Shown: positions 47,650 through 59,900 of the stretch, one piece after another
Position numbering within the stretch: position 1 is the stretch's first letter
Layout of the letters: each line of letters opens with the position of its first letter
Assembly: GCF_009870125.1 (NCBI RefSeq)
Contig: NC_046683.1
Span: 48,251,869-48,315,868 of the forward strand
Reading direction: 5' to 3'
Length of the DNA stretch: 64,000 nt
DNA from: Drosophila pseudoobscura
Lineage: Eukaryota > Arthropoda > Insecta > Diptera > Drosophilidae
Program-made: the position numbers and the translations under genes
The notes under the pieces: generated by a model
The model's input: only the letters and a program-made list of their open reading frames with translations
Told to the model about the DNA's origin: nothing
The model's database searches: none

Positions 47650-48669
47650 TTTAAGCAAAACAAAAATTACATTTATTTTCGTTACAATTTGTTTGGGTCA
47701 GAAAACAGTGTGTCCACACATCACATAAAATAAACAGCTGAGTGGACTGCCAACCTGTTCACTCTTCGCGAAGAACTGTGACTGCTTCGCAACATTCCTA
47801 ACGGATTATTTAAACAATTCACAAAATAATATATATAGTATAAAAAATGAGGAATTATAGTGAGATAATATTTATATTCTACGTTCTACATTTATTATAT
47901 TTTTTTTGTATTATACATTCCTATTCAATGGTAAACCAGCTTAACAATATTCCACAGAACTAAATGATTAAGATTATTCGAATATAAAGAATTAAAATTA
48001 GATAAAAAATGTATTCCACACAAGATTAATTGCTTATTTCTTATACATAGCTTAAAAAAATCCAACACAACTGCAGCACATGTAATTACATGTAAAGTCA
48101 CGACATGAACTCGTGACGTGAAAATAGTCACTGCACGTAAGCAACGCTCATCTCTAGTTTTCAAAAACGGTCACACTAAAACACTGCAAATATTTTACAA
48201 ACACGATTTTATTGCAATTTTAGGCTGCCTGCAACAAAATTACATTGCAAATGGTAAGCAGGAGACGACCAGCGCATGGAAAAACATAAAGGGGCCGGTG
48301 GAGCAAGATCCACCCAGCCGGAGACCGCTCTGTAAGGCCAAGGCAGCACACTGTCTGCCTGGGCCCCCGTCTGTATGGGTGACTAATGATGTCAACATTT
48401 TCTGTTCTGTTTTCTCTTCAAAGTCGACGGCCATTTTTTGCTAGCTTAGACGTTAGACTTGAACAGCGGCAAAGGCATTCAACTGCTCCCAAGTAAGTAG
48501 CCACCTGTAGAGCACTATCAGTGCAGGGCAGAAAAAACTAATGTGCAAACCTGTTGCAAAATCATCAAACAGCATTCATAACGCTCTCACACACACCCAC
48601 ACACGCTCGCACCCAATCCTGGCCACCTGACACGCAGACACGGGCACAGGCAGAGAGTCGTCAGACAAT
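47650..48669. promoter_or_regulatory. divergent promoter region of the GPATCH1 gene and Glued
   Basis: About 1 kb separates the two start codons. A near match to core motif 1 (TGGACACACTG, minus strand, near 47715) lies about 60 bases upstream of the GPATCH1 ATG. A perfect motif 1 for Glued lies at 48168-48178. The centre (47800-48080) is very AT-rich. No TATA box is placed convincingly, which fits housekeeping promoters. Confidence 0.5.
48168..48178 (+). promoter_or_regulatory. Gl: Ohler motif 1 (YGGTCACACTR) core promoter element for Glued
   Basis: CGGTCACACTA matches the fly housekeeping core motif 1 exactly. Transcription would start close by, giving a 5'UTR of about 0.5 kb. Potential 5'UTR donors follow at 48253 (AAATG|GTAAGC) and 48492 (CCCAA|GTAAGT). 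Confidence 0.5.
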
Positions 48670-51600
48670 ATGTCGGAGAAGAACCTCAAGGTGGGCGCCC
48701 GGGTCGAACTGACCGGCAAGGATCTGTTCGGCACGGTGGCCTACGTTGGCATGACCAGCTTTGCCGTCGGCAAGTGGGTTGGTGTCGTGCTGGAAGAGCC
48801 GAAGGGCAAGAACGACGGCTCCGTCAAGGGCCAGCAGTACTTTCAGTGCGAAGAGAACTTCGGCATGTTTGTGCGGCCCACACAGATGCGTGTGGTGGCC
48901 CCAGCGCCCGGCACTGCCGATTTCACCCCGCCCACGGCCCAACCCACAAAGGCACGGCTGAGCAGCTCACGCACCTCACTCTCGTCCAGTCGGCAGTCAT
49001 TGGTAGGCTCACGAACCCAACTCACCGCGTCCCTGAGCGAGCGGACCGGCTCGAGCAGCAGCATTGGCCCACGCAAGTCCCTGGCCCCGCAGAGCAGTAA
49101 AGACAGGGAGGCCTCCAGCACTTCCCTGGCGGAGACAGCGGCAGCGGTGGGTGGAAACGGCTCGCATGCCTCCTCCAAGCGGGCCTCGTTCGTAGAGACG
49201 GGCTTCCTGGAGATCCTGAAGCCGCAGTTCACGCCCTCCCAGCCGATGCGCTCGCCCTCGTTCACGACCCTGCCCCAGCCTAGCGGAACGTCGTCGTCGT
49301 CGGAGGACAAAGCCGCGCTGCTGGAGTCGCAGAAAACGAGTGCGGAACTGCAGACGCAGCTAGCCGATCTCACGGAGAAGCTGGAGACGCTCAAGCAGCG
49401 CCGCAACGAGGATAAGGAGCGAATGCGCGAGTTCGACAAGATGAAGATCCAGTTCGAGCAGCTGCAGGAGTTCCGCACCAAGATCATGGCCGCCCAGGCC
49501 TCCCTGCAGAAGGAGCTGCAGAGGGCCAAGCAGGAGACCAAAGACGCCATTGAGGCCAAGGAGCGGCATGCCCAGGAAATGGCCGAGCTCTCCGACAGCG
49601 TCGAGATGATCACACTGGACAAGGAAATGGCCGAGGAGAAGGCAGACACCCTCCAGCTCGAGCTGGAGTCCTCGAAAGAGCGCATCGAGGAGCTGCAGGT
49701 GGACCTCGAGCTGCTCCGCTCCGAGATGCAGAACAAGGCGGAGAGCACCATCGGCAACATCGCCGCCGATGGCACCACCACCGGCGGCCTCTCCACCTAC
49801 GAGTTCAAGCAGCTGGAGCAGCAGAATGTACGCCTCAAGGACACGCTGGTCCGCCTAAGGGACCTCTCGGCCCACGACAAGCACGACATACAGAAGCTCA
49901 GCAAGGAGCTGGAGATGAAGCGCTCGGAGGTGGCCGAGCTGGAGCGCACCAAGGAGAAACTGAGCGCAAAGATCGATGAACTGGAGGGCACAGTCGCCGA
50001 CTTGCAGGTGATCCTTAAACTTACACCTAAGCTCTCTCTAGGCTTCCTCTGTGTGATCCTGGCACTCCCAAGAATATTCATGGCTTTTCCTGCACCTTAT
50101 TGGCTTGCCTTTGGCTCTGTTCGCTGCTTTCGTTGCTATGTAATTTTCCCTTTGCTTTTGGTTGATTAAGAATTTTCGTGGAAAATCTAAAACAACTTTT
50201 TCCATTACGTTTACCTTTCTTTTCGCTGGCCCGCATAATAATAAATATTTGCAATAATTCAAGGAGGTAAATTTTGTTGTATATCTCTTAAACGATCCCC
50301 CTCCCCCCGTTCAGGCAAAATTATCCACATTTCCCAGTAATAGTCCCCCGAATGAACCATCATTATAAGGGATCTGTGTATTAAATATCTTTTCGTGTAT
50401 TCCTCTAGGAACAAGTCGATGCCGCACTTGGTGCCGAGGAGATGGTCGAGCAGCTGGCCGAGAGGAAAATGGAGCTGGAGGACAAGTTGAAGCTGCTGGA
50501 GGAGGAGATCAGCCAGCTGGAGGCCTTGGAGGAGGTGCACGAGCAGCTGGTGGAGAGCAACCATGAGCTGGAGCTGGATCTGCGCGAGGAGCTGGACATG
50601 GCCCATGGGGCCAAGAAGGATGTGCTGAGGGAGCGTGATGCGGCCATAGAGACCATCTACGATCGCGATCAGACCATCACCAAGTTCCGGGAGCTGGTCC
50701 AGAAGCTGAACGAACAGCTGACGGAGCTGCGCGAGAGGACGTCCAGCAATGAGGACAAGTCCCTGCAGGACCCTAGCCTCAAGCTGGCCACCGAGACCAT
50801 CGACTACAAGCAGATGTTCGCCGAGTCCAAGGCCTACACGCGCGCCATCGATGTCCAGCTGCGCCAGATCGAGCTGAGTCAGGCCAACGAGCACGTGCAC
50901 ATGCTGACGGCCTTCATGCCCGAGTCGTTCATGAATCGCGGCGGCGACCACGACTCCATTCTGGTCATCCTGCTCATCTCTCGTATCGTGTTCAAGTGCG
51001 GCATTGTGGTGTCGCAGACCCGTGAGCGCTTCCCCGCCGTGGAGGCCGTCACCCGGGAGGCAGTCACCCAGGGCCATGCTGTCCAGCAGTACACCTTCAA
51101 GTGCCGCCTGATGCACTACATCCACAATCTGCAGTGCGCCCTGCACCAGATCCTGTACGGCCTGAACAGCTGCCAGCCGGACACGCTGCTGCGGGCGGGC
51201 AGCTCGCTGCCGGAGATGGTGGCCCAGGAGAAGATCGTCGACGGCATCATCGAGCTGCTCAAGTCCAACCAGCTGGACGAGAACAGCACCACGGACAACA
51301 TCGAGAAGTGTGTGGCCTTCTTTAATGCGATGAACTCGGTGCTGTTGGCCGGCGAGCAGCTCCTCAACGAGATCCAGATGATCCGCGACTGCGTGGCCTC
51401 GTTGGGGGCCGCCTGCGAGAGCATACTCAATGACACGGCCATTGCCAAGGTAATCATTCAGGAGGCGGGCGCCACCAGCGACTCCATGCTGTTGATTCAG
51501 TACCTCAACGAGCAGATGGAGAGCATCAGGCAGCAGGTGAAGCTGATCAAGCGACGCCTGCCCAGCGACCAGCACGTGATCAAGTGCGGCCTCTCCCAGC

Positions 51601-52862
51601 ACAAGGTGGACGCGATGCGCGCCCTGGCCCAGAACATCAGTCGCATCATGTCCGCCATGCACCAGGCTACCCGCCAGTCCCTGGCCGCCATCGTGGCCAA
51701 CATTGAGAGCGACAATGCCGCGGAACATACGCTGCCCCAGGACAAATACTGGTCCCTCCTGTCCGCCGCCTGCGAGCGCATCTACGAGCAGGACGATCGC
51801 GGACCCACGCACAACTTTAAGACGCTGCTGGCCCAGGCCAACACGGATCTGCAGCACATTGCGCAGCACCTGCTGGACAAGGAGTACGAGATCATAACGG
51901 CAGCCAACACCAGCACCAGTGGTAGCGGCAGCGGACCGCAGCGTCCCACTGCAGCCCAGAGCACGCCCATCATCCAGCGAGCGCAGCTGATCAAGAAGCA
52001 GCTGGAGCAGAAGAACGTTCTGGCCGCCACTTTGGAGAACCGCGAGGCGGACATCAAGCAGCTGAAGCTGGCCGCCAAGATGAAGCAGAACGAGCTCAGC
52101 GAGATGCAGATCCGCAAGGATCTCGCCGAGAAGAAGCTGAGCGTGCTGCAGAACGAGTACGAGCACGCGGTGGAAAAGTGGAAGCAGCAGTACGAGGAAA
52201 CGAGCCAGCAGCTGTCGCTGAAGGAGAAGGAGTTCGAGGAGACCATGGATCATCTGCAGAGCGACATCGATGCCCTGGAGAGCGAGAAGAGCGACCTGCG
52301 GGACAAGCTGAAGCTGAACACCAGCACCGGCAAGAATCAATCCTCCGACTCGCATTCCCAGCACAGTTTATCCACAGCCGCTTCCGCCGGACCCGGCAGC
52401 ACCAATGTCAGCTACTCCACGCCGGCCGGCACCGCTCCAGCGGTGGCCGAGGAGGTGCAGCTGCTCAAGTGCGCCTTCAATCACGAGCGGAACGAACGGC
52501 TGCGCCTGCAGGCCCAGGACATGCGTGTGAAGCTCGCACAGTTCGAGCCCATCCATGTGCCCCAGCCACAGGATCAGCGCATCAACGCCCTGGAGTCGGA
52601 GCTGACCAGGATGAAGCACGCATGGGTGCTGTCGCTGCTACAGGTCCGCTCCAAGGATGCCGTCTCCTCGGGCAGCCTCAACTCGGTGGCCCTTCAGCGA
52701 CGCCACCAGCCGGTGCCGCCCAAGGGCGAGATCAGCTCGAAAGCTTCCCAGCTGGCCTCCGACATCCTCACAGAGTACCTCCAGAGGAAGCCCCATCGGG
52801 CAGCCCGTGGCCAGTTTGCGTCCTTTCCCACCGTCGATGTGAAGCGCGTCCTGCAGATTTGA
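48670..52862 (+). CDS. Gl: Glued, p150 subunit of dynactin (DCTN1)
   Basis: This is the largest dynactin subunit. It links cytoplasmic dynein to microtubules and to the Arp1 filament for retrograde transport and spindle function. The exons are 48670-50007 and 50409-52862, with a 401-nt phase-0 intron (CAG|GTGATC and TCCTCTAG). The total is 1263 residues, essentially the length of the D. melanogaster protein. A CAP-Gly domain spans about residues 9-76 and contains the tubulin/EB-binding GKNDG motif at 46-50. A basic Ser/Thr-rich segment (85-210) follows. A long coiled coil runs from about 215 to 560 across the intron, then come a globular central region and a second coiled coil near 935-1090. 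Reading through the intron would end after about 50 extra residues at 50169, so splicing is required. Long minus-strand frames here are shadows of codon bias. Confidence 0.95.
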
Positions 52863-53375
52863 GAAGCCAAAAGAACGGACGATGGACACGTGAACGGGCA
52901 CGATAATGAGGCCAGGGGAAATCGGAATAGAATAGAATTGTATTTGTATTGCTAGCACAAATTTGGTTGGGGGATCCTAACTGAAACTCAAGCTTCATTC
53001 ACCCTTTGAATTCCCATCCCAGCGATCGCCTCAAGACTACCCCTTCTCCCCCGCACCTCTGCACATGTGATGGCCTCCCAAACAGAATGGTTTTAAGAGC
53101 AACTGAAACTGAAAATTGTAACTCTACTTTTACTAATTTATGTTTTTTGTATAAAGATAAAGCAAGCTATAAAGATTACATATATACTTAAAGAGTAATA
53201 CCCAAGTCTGTAAACCTATCGTGTTTATCTCTTAACAAACCATCTGTTTCTGAAAAACTAACCTCAGTCGAACTAATACCTGTATTATCTAGGGGTTCCG
53301 CTACGAAGGGAGCCACGAGTATATATGAATGTGAAAGAGACAACTAAAACAGAGATTATTCGCATGGAAGTGATC

Positions 53376-53488
53376 AATAAATACTTCTGCATATATATAT
53401 TTCAAGTATAAATATATTTTGCTGATTGTTGTATGAACAAAAATGAATTATGGACGCGTTTTGTTGGGGAATATTAAGAACTAATAAA
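53376..53488 (+). terminator. Gl: Glued poly(A) signals
   Basis: AATAAA occurs at 53376-53381 and again at 53483-53488, 0.51 and 0.62 kb after the stop codon, in AT-rich 3'UTR-like sequence. Two alternative ends are possible. Confidence 0.5.
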
Positions 53489-53699
53489 CCAATCAACAAG
53501 AACAAGACTATTGTTCATTTTTACTTTCGGATTGAGGAATAGAAAATGAAGAGCCTTTGAGACTTTAATTATGAGCAATTTTGGGTGCTGTTCCGAAAAA
53601 ATCTGAGCCAAGACTAACTGATTTTAGTAAGTTCGCCACACTGCCCTCCACCTCCGGTGTTTCGGAGTCGAACTGTCGCATTTTACCCGCTATTCGATA

Positions 53700-53920
53700 A
53701 GTTTAGGGACCTATTCGTTTTGTGGTGGATGTGGCTGTGTATAACACCCAGAGGGAAGCGTTTCCGACCCCATAAAGTCAATAGTATAATCTTGATCAGC
53801 ATCAGTGGAGTCGATGTGGCCCTGTCTGTCCGTCCGTCCGTCTTCTTGATCGCCTCGATCTCAGAGACTATTAGAGAAAGATCAATCAAATCCAGATTCC
53901 TGTGATATCACACTGTTACA
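53700..53920. mobile_element. DINE-1/mini-me-like (Helitron-related) repeat fragment
   Basis: The segment has GCGTTTCCGACCCCATAAAG near 53758, CTTGATCAGCATCAGTGGAG near 53792, a (GTCY)n block at about 53823-53842 and CTCAGAGACTATTAGAG near 53860. This order is characteristic of the abundant DINE-1/mini-me elements of Drosophila, which carry a (GTCY)n microsatellite. Ends are not defined and no coding capacity is present, as expected of this non-autonomous family. Confidence 0.55.
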
Positions 53921-54581
53921 GGTTTACTTCGAAATTTCGCACCGCTCCGCTTCAACCTACATTATTATACATATATCCTGATCACATAAACTTGGAACAA
54001 TCGAGATTCCTTGCGCTGTCTTAGCTTTTAAGAAACGAAGGCACGTTGAAGAGAAAACCTTCTGTTAAAGGAAAAATTTTATGCGATGATCTAGGAGTAT
54101 TTCGACTTGGTCATATAGGACAGGTCCTACCATAGCAACTACTCTGACAATTGGTATAAATGGATGTGGCTTCAAACCGAGAATGCAAAAACAGAATACA
54201 TACAGAGCTGTTTTTGTTGTTGTTGTTGGACTGCTCCAAAAAATCGTGCCCACCGCTGCCAGAGCCCTAATGTTACCCTTCCTTAACCCATCAAAAATGA
54301 TCTTCTCATTCCAGCACATTCAAGTAAATTTCCCCCATTTAATTTAATCACAGTTTTGTCAAGCTGAGTTTAACTTTCTAGATCCATCAAGAAGTCACTG
54401 AAGCCACTGGCTGCGCTGTGGTGGGCCCCAGCACCAGCAAAAGCAACAGCGATTTTTTCAATGCCATTTGGCTGCAGCAACAACTGCTGCAATGGCATGA
54501 AACTATTACATTAGACCGACCATAAACCGTGATGGCCAAAACGGCCCCCTTCCATCAAGCAAACCCTTGTGGTGGAAATTT

Positions 54582-54815
54582 TCAATTGAAAATAGTTTTT
54601 CGTTGCCCTTCTGACTGACCAAAGTCTAGACCGTAGAGACCCAATACTGAGGGAGGCTTCATCTGACCCGATTCAGAGGGCTCTGGTGCAGCACTTCCTC
54701 TGGAACGATCTGGAAAAATGGAGTTTAGATCCCATACGATTGCTTCAGGGTTCTCGAACTCCACTTTATAGAGCGGCTTTTGATGTGTGTCGCCTTGGTT
54801 CCGGAATCCAGACCC
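54582..54815 (-). CDS. possible coding fragment without a start codon
   Basis: The open frame includes KPLYKVEFENPEAIVWDLNS and PDRSRGSAAPEPSESGQMKP, mixed-complexity sequence unlike the repeats around it, and ends in TGA. No ATG lies near its 5' end and no good acceptor is evident. It could be a terminal exon, a gene relic or chance. Confidence 0.2.
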   Translation of the reverse strand, partial: GSGFRNQGDTHQKPLYKVEFENPEAIVWDLNSIFPDRSRGSAAPEPSESGQMKPPSVLGLYGLDFGQSEGQRKTIFN

Positions 54816-55786
54816 CGTTTACAGCCATTCTTCTCACGCCCAGCTCTGGGCCCAGTGGCTGACCTTTTTACGGTTGTTTTGTTCGTTTTTTGGTGTTTTT
54901 TCGTTTATGATACCGCAGTGGGTTTTGTAATACGGTTACAGTTCATTTTTAATTTCAGTTTTGGGTTAAAAGCCAGAGAGAGAGAGAGAGAGGCATTCAT
55001 TGACTTCCCGCTCTGCTTGCGGCGACCGCCAAAGTGACAGATCAGATCCTGACACACATATCCAATAACCAAAGACCACTGACCATAGGGTTCTCCAGTT
55101 CCTGTACTCGTACTCGTTTCGACAACAATTGTCAGAAAAGACTCGGCCCAGAAAATGCTATGTAAGGCCCCACCAAGTCGTTGCTGCTGCTGTTGACTCA
55201 TGTAGAGCGCTACAAACAACATAATTATGGTACATATTATAAGCCAGATATGGGGACTTCACACTGAGACCGTAATACCCTAAGCTCTTTGTTATTCTCC
55301 TAACCAAATTGGTCTGAAATACGATGTATTCGAAAATAAAATTGGTTCTTGGGTTCGTTTAAAAGTTTTGCAAGTAGGAATACTTTCTTTGTTGTGGATT
55401 ATCCATCAGTAGTTGGTTTTTATACGTTGAGCCCTCAAATATGTACATTTATTGGAATTTTCCAAGTTTTCTCAGAGGTTCATATTGTCGGTTCTTTAAA
55501 GTAAAACACAAAAAAAAGAACACCAACATCCTACCATAGTCAATAAACTTCCACAAAAGTTGGAGCAAAAAAAATAAAAATAAAACAGAAATAATTAAAG
55601 AAAAAACTGCGATACAATGCGGAGCAACACCGAAACCAGTTTAGGTGGAGTATGTATGTTTTCCCCCAAGATGGATAGGGGGCCCCCAACAAGAGCGAGA
55701 GTGTAAGACTTTAAAGCAGCTCAAGAACACTCGATTGCAAGTGTATTGCAAAGAGTGGAAACTGGAAACTGGAGACGGAGACGGAG

Positions 55787-56035
55787 ATGGAAGAATTCCA
55801 TGCGGATGCCCCACAAATGATCAAGGAAGACCGACCCCGCGGAACCCTTCCTTCCTCATTAGTGACCATTAAGAAACGAAGAAACCAAAGATTGATCTTC
55901 AGCGGAAGCACGGAAGTTTCACTCTTCGGCGAAGGAAACACCCAGAAACACACAAGCCAGAAAAAAGTTAGTTACGCCTGGTTAGGCCACCATCTGAAAG
56001 CTCAATTTGGTAAATGGCCAAACAGTAGCCACTAG
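55787..56035 (+). CDS. possible small ORF (82 codons)
   Basis: It begins MEEFHADAPQMIKEDRPRGT with a basic middle (TIKKRRNQRLIF). The ATG follows a GGAGAC repeat. There is no recognised domain, and no promoter or poly(A) evidence was found. Confidence 0.2.
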   Translation: MEEFHADAPQMIKEDRPRGTLPSSLVTIKKRRNQRLIFSGSTEVSLFGEGNTQKHTSQKKVSYAWLGHHLKAQFGKWPNSSH

Positions 56036-57953
56036 ACAGCGACGTACATAAACTAGAGACCGACCACGCAACATCGGCATTACGAGGAGGTGGGCGTGCA
56101 CCTTCAATGGAGCTCTTGGGATGGAGCTGAAGCTGAAGCTTGAGATGGCCACTAAGAACAATGGGCCGAAAGGGGTGCTCGCTCATCTTCACTTTTGCCC
56201 GGTCGGTCGGTCGGGCCACTTGAGGCGCTCATTGTGCATGTTGTGCTGTGGGGGAGAGTGGGGTGGGCGAGTGCAAGAGGTAGCCGTATGGCTATGTTTT
56301 GGCTTAGTATCACGCACTAGACCCGTCCGTCTATGGCTATGTCTATGTCGGTCTTTTTCCCTTCCTTTTATGCCTGTCCCTCGCAGTCATCTTCTTTTCA
56401 TTGTTATTGCGGTTCTTAGGTGCCCATTTGTATACCCTTCCATAGGGAACTATTATTTTGATGAGAACTGGCATCTAAGACCTCAAAAATGGATTTTCTG
56501 CGCTTTGCTGCAGAGTGCATAAGTCGGAACCACCCAGATGGGAGTACCTTATCTTTAATGATCGCTCGAAATACACGTGTAATCAACCCCCACAGCATAG
56601 CTTTTTAATACTTAAGCAAATTCCTTAATAAACTCTAGACTATAGAGTGGAAGTGATCGTGCAAGGGTATCAAAGGCTGCGGCCCCTAAAGCTAGACTTC
56701 CTTTTTGTGGTTGTTTGTTTGAGTTCTTGTTGCTTGTAGCCGTTGTATGTAAATTTTTCATTGAAATATGTACGTTTATATGTAGAGGGATATGTGCATA
56801 TGTACATACTCGCATGCACATCGTGGATTTTGGAGGTCCAGGTCTCTGCCCCCCTACACCCATGCATAGGGCCTTCCATGCGAAGCTACGCTCGACTCGG
56901 CTCGGCTCGGTTCGGCTCGGCTTCATTGTTGCTCACTTGGGCGCTTTCGTAAGTCAGTCTCAATGAAAATGCAATGTCGAAGAGCGTGAGAGTATAAACA
57001 AAGCATATGTCTGCTGAGAACGAATGTGAAAGAGAGTTAAAATTGTAACTTTAAAGAGTTCAAACAGCCCGAAGAGAGGAAAGGGAGAACAGGTAACTGT
57101 GCAGAGCTGTCGGGTGCCTCAAATATGCCAGTAAAAGAGATATATGTGAGTATATATGTACATATGTAAGTACATATTTTGTTAAAATGGTACATTATTC
57201 TTTGTAAATTACAATATAAATGTTTCTAAAATGATGTATTATATTCAATCTTTTGGATAAAATACAATATGTATGTGCAATATATAGAAATATTACTAAA
57301 ATTAATAAAAATTCCCAACAGAATGTCAACCCTCACCATATAAAAGTAATCTTCCCAGATAACAAATAAATTATCTGTTATCTCTAACACTCCCCCTAGA
57401 TTGCACTTTTACGACCGCTTATCTCAGTTACCTTGTAACCAATAACATACTCGTGGTTACTTCATTGGATGCATCTAATATCTGCCAAGCACTCGACAGC
57501 TCTAGGCCGGAACTAACTGCCGGCTCTCTCTGCAAGGCAAAGAGAGTCTCCGGCTGTGTTACATGGTATAACTATTTTGGGTAGGGGACAACTCCGGTAG
57601 CGGCCTTTTTAAGAGTTAACCAATCAATCTTCAACTTTGTTTTTATGTGTTTTTATATTTTGTATGCTCACTGATGGATTTCATACTAGTGATTCGATCG
57701 ATATGATATGCTGAGCGCAAAGAGCGAAAACGAGAGAGAGCGGGAGCGGAAGAGAGGGGAACTTAGGCAAGCGAAGAGCGAGATAAACCTACCTGCTATG
57801 GGCTGTGCCATGCGTCGTTGGTTGTTGTTGCCAAGCTACGAAGTTTACCCCAACGAAGGCGCTTCGCTGACGCTCGTCGCTTGGTTACTCATTTGTTTTG
57901 CCAATTTTCGTAGCATTCTGGCCAACAGAAGGCAGCGGAGCACCGCGCGATTC

Positions 57954-57985
57954 AGTTAAAACCGAACTTTCGCGCCAGTCAGTCG
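57954..57985 (+). promoter_or_regulatory. Bicdr: Inr + DPE core promoter, probably of Bicdr
   Basis: TTCAGTT supplies an initiator with +1 A at 57954. AGTCG begins exactly at +28 (57981-57985), matching the downstream promoter element consensus and its strict spacing. No TATA box lies 25-35 bases upstream. The sequence just upstream is GAGA-rich (57720-57760). Confidence 0.6.
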
Positions 57986-59900
57986 TTACCCGCGTCGTTC
58001 ATCCCACGAAACCGACACACAGCGCTGTGCTTGGTGAAAGAAAGCCACAGAAATCGTAACCAGAGAACCGAACCGAAGCGGAGCGGAGCGAGCCGAAACG
58101 AGAGCTGAGCTGGGCCTCACGAAGCGCGCGTTACACGGCGGTATCGGGCATCGGAGAATCGCAGAATCGGAGAATCGGAAGTTGTTCTGTTTTGGAGTAG
58201 AGCGTTCGTCGTGACCGAGGTTTCTGCCCCCTATACAACCAACTAGCCGACCAACCAACATATTTACCTATCTGCATATGTATGTACATATACTTATAGT
58301 AGAAAAATAAACCCAAACTGAAGTTCATTTGCGAAAGTGGAAAGTATCCGTATCCGTCGGATACTTTCCGTTTTTGGAGAATTAATTAGACTAAATCCCA
58401 TGCAAAGCGCGCGTTTATTTTTTTTACTCTGTTTTGTTTTGTTTTGTCAATAATATGCCAAAGTCGCAGCCAAATCTGACATATATTACGGAAATGCACA
58501 CAAAAAAGCGGCTGTTGTGTTTGTGTACTTTTTTTGTTGTTGTTTCGAACTGTGCTTGTGTTGCTAACCAAAAACTACAACAATAAATATATATAGTATG
58601 TGTATATAAATGTTGGCCAAAAACGTAGCTTCAGGCGTATTATATATTGGCTAAGACAGCAGTGGCCGTTGCTGTGTTGCTGCCAACTGCAGCAGAGCGT
58701 GAAGTGCTTGCCAAATGAATTTTCTATTTTAAAGAAACCGAAACTGCGAAATAAATATAAATCGTTTAGAAATTTGTACGAAACTCAAACCGTTGAGACC
58801 AGTACTCACCGAGGACTTAAGCCCCCCGAATTGCTCTATTGACGTGACGAGTGTGCTGCAGCCCCATTACCCCCATGAATCTGTATATAGAACACTGATC
58901 CCAGGTGGCTAGGCTTAACACAAGGCAGTACTACCAAACACTACCATTACTTCTGTAGATAATTTCCTTAACCATAACTATCCATTACCATCCTCAGAGC
59001 TAGCCAATCCCAACCCTTAAGTGGTAACCCAGCATTCCTTAAAAACGCTGCTTGCGTTAAACCATAACAAGCCCCTTGCCTGGTTGTGGAGGCCAACCCC
59101 CCAGGGATACCCGAAACGCATGGAGCTTAACTAAAGAGGGGCTAAACAGAAATTCCATTTTATATTAACCCTCTTGCCTAACACTGTACTGAATGCTACT
59201 TATATGTCATCACCATTGCACCCCGCCACCCGCCACCCGCTGGCCCACAGCTAACCCTACCGAAAATCAAGTAACTGAAAACGTGCTTGCCAATGCTCGA
59301 GCTCAACGTGACCAGCGCTCCTTTTTGGCTCAAAGCGATTGTTGCCCCCCCCTCTCAGGTCTCTCCCTCTCTTGTACAAACTAGCTATAAGAATATACCC
59401 GCCCCGCCACCCATAACATACGAATGCTAATTCTCATTAAGGCTATGTACTGACTTGTATATCTAACCCGTAAACAGACTGCAGTTGAGATCGTCGTGCG
59501 TGGGTTTTGGAATCACTCAAATCGGTAGCTGTATCTCGACCTATGCTACGGGGCTGCATTTGGGGGCAGCTGCTGCCCATGGAAATATGTTTGGTACTGA
59601 GTCCATCATCGTCTTGCCACACTACCGTCCCCACCACCACCACCACCACGAACAACAACATCTGCAACTACTACTACAACAGCAACAAAGTCATCTGAAT
59701 ACCTAACCTGCAAAGAAAAAGCGATCAAAATAACACCCCAGGAGATCTACATCAAACCTAAACCGAAACCAAAACCAAAAACAAAACAAAACTCGAACTC
59801 AGCCTGTGTTTGTGTACGTGTACGTCTGTTATGTCTTTTTGCTTGGTCTCTTGTTGCTCGTAATATACCACCCTAATACAAAACCTGCCCGCTAACGATC
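57986..59900 (+). other. Bicdr: presumed long Bicdr 5'UTR
   Basis: About 1.9 kb separates the core promoter from the Bicdr ATG. Several uATGs occur, the longest opening an 80-codon frame at about 58600-58842. A His/Gln-rich uORF lies at about 59587-59706. Possible donors exist (CCCAG|GTGGCT near 58898), so part may be intronic. Confidence 0.35.

Larger units (their letters stand above)
53921..57900. other. intergenic region between Glued and Bicdr
   Basis: No convincing gene. Two open frames have somewhat coding-like composition, 54582-54815 (minus) and 55787-56035 (plus), and are listed separately. CGGCT repeats occur near 56895-56925 and TATATGTACATA-type repeats near 57140-57180. Confidence 0.4.

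Noticed and set aside
48843..49796. Minus-strand open frame of 317 codons opposite the first Glued exon
   Set aside because: Serine/leucine-rich antisense shadow of the Glued coding sequence.
50259..52364. Minus-strand open frame of about 700 codons opposite Glued
   Set aside because: It mirrors the GC-rich third positions of the Glued coiled-coil exon, is leucine-heavy and domain-free. The sense frame is an unmistakable p150 protein.
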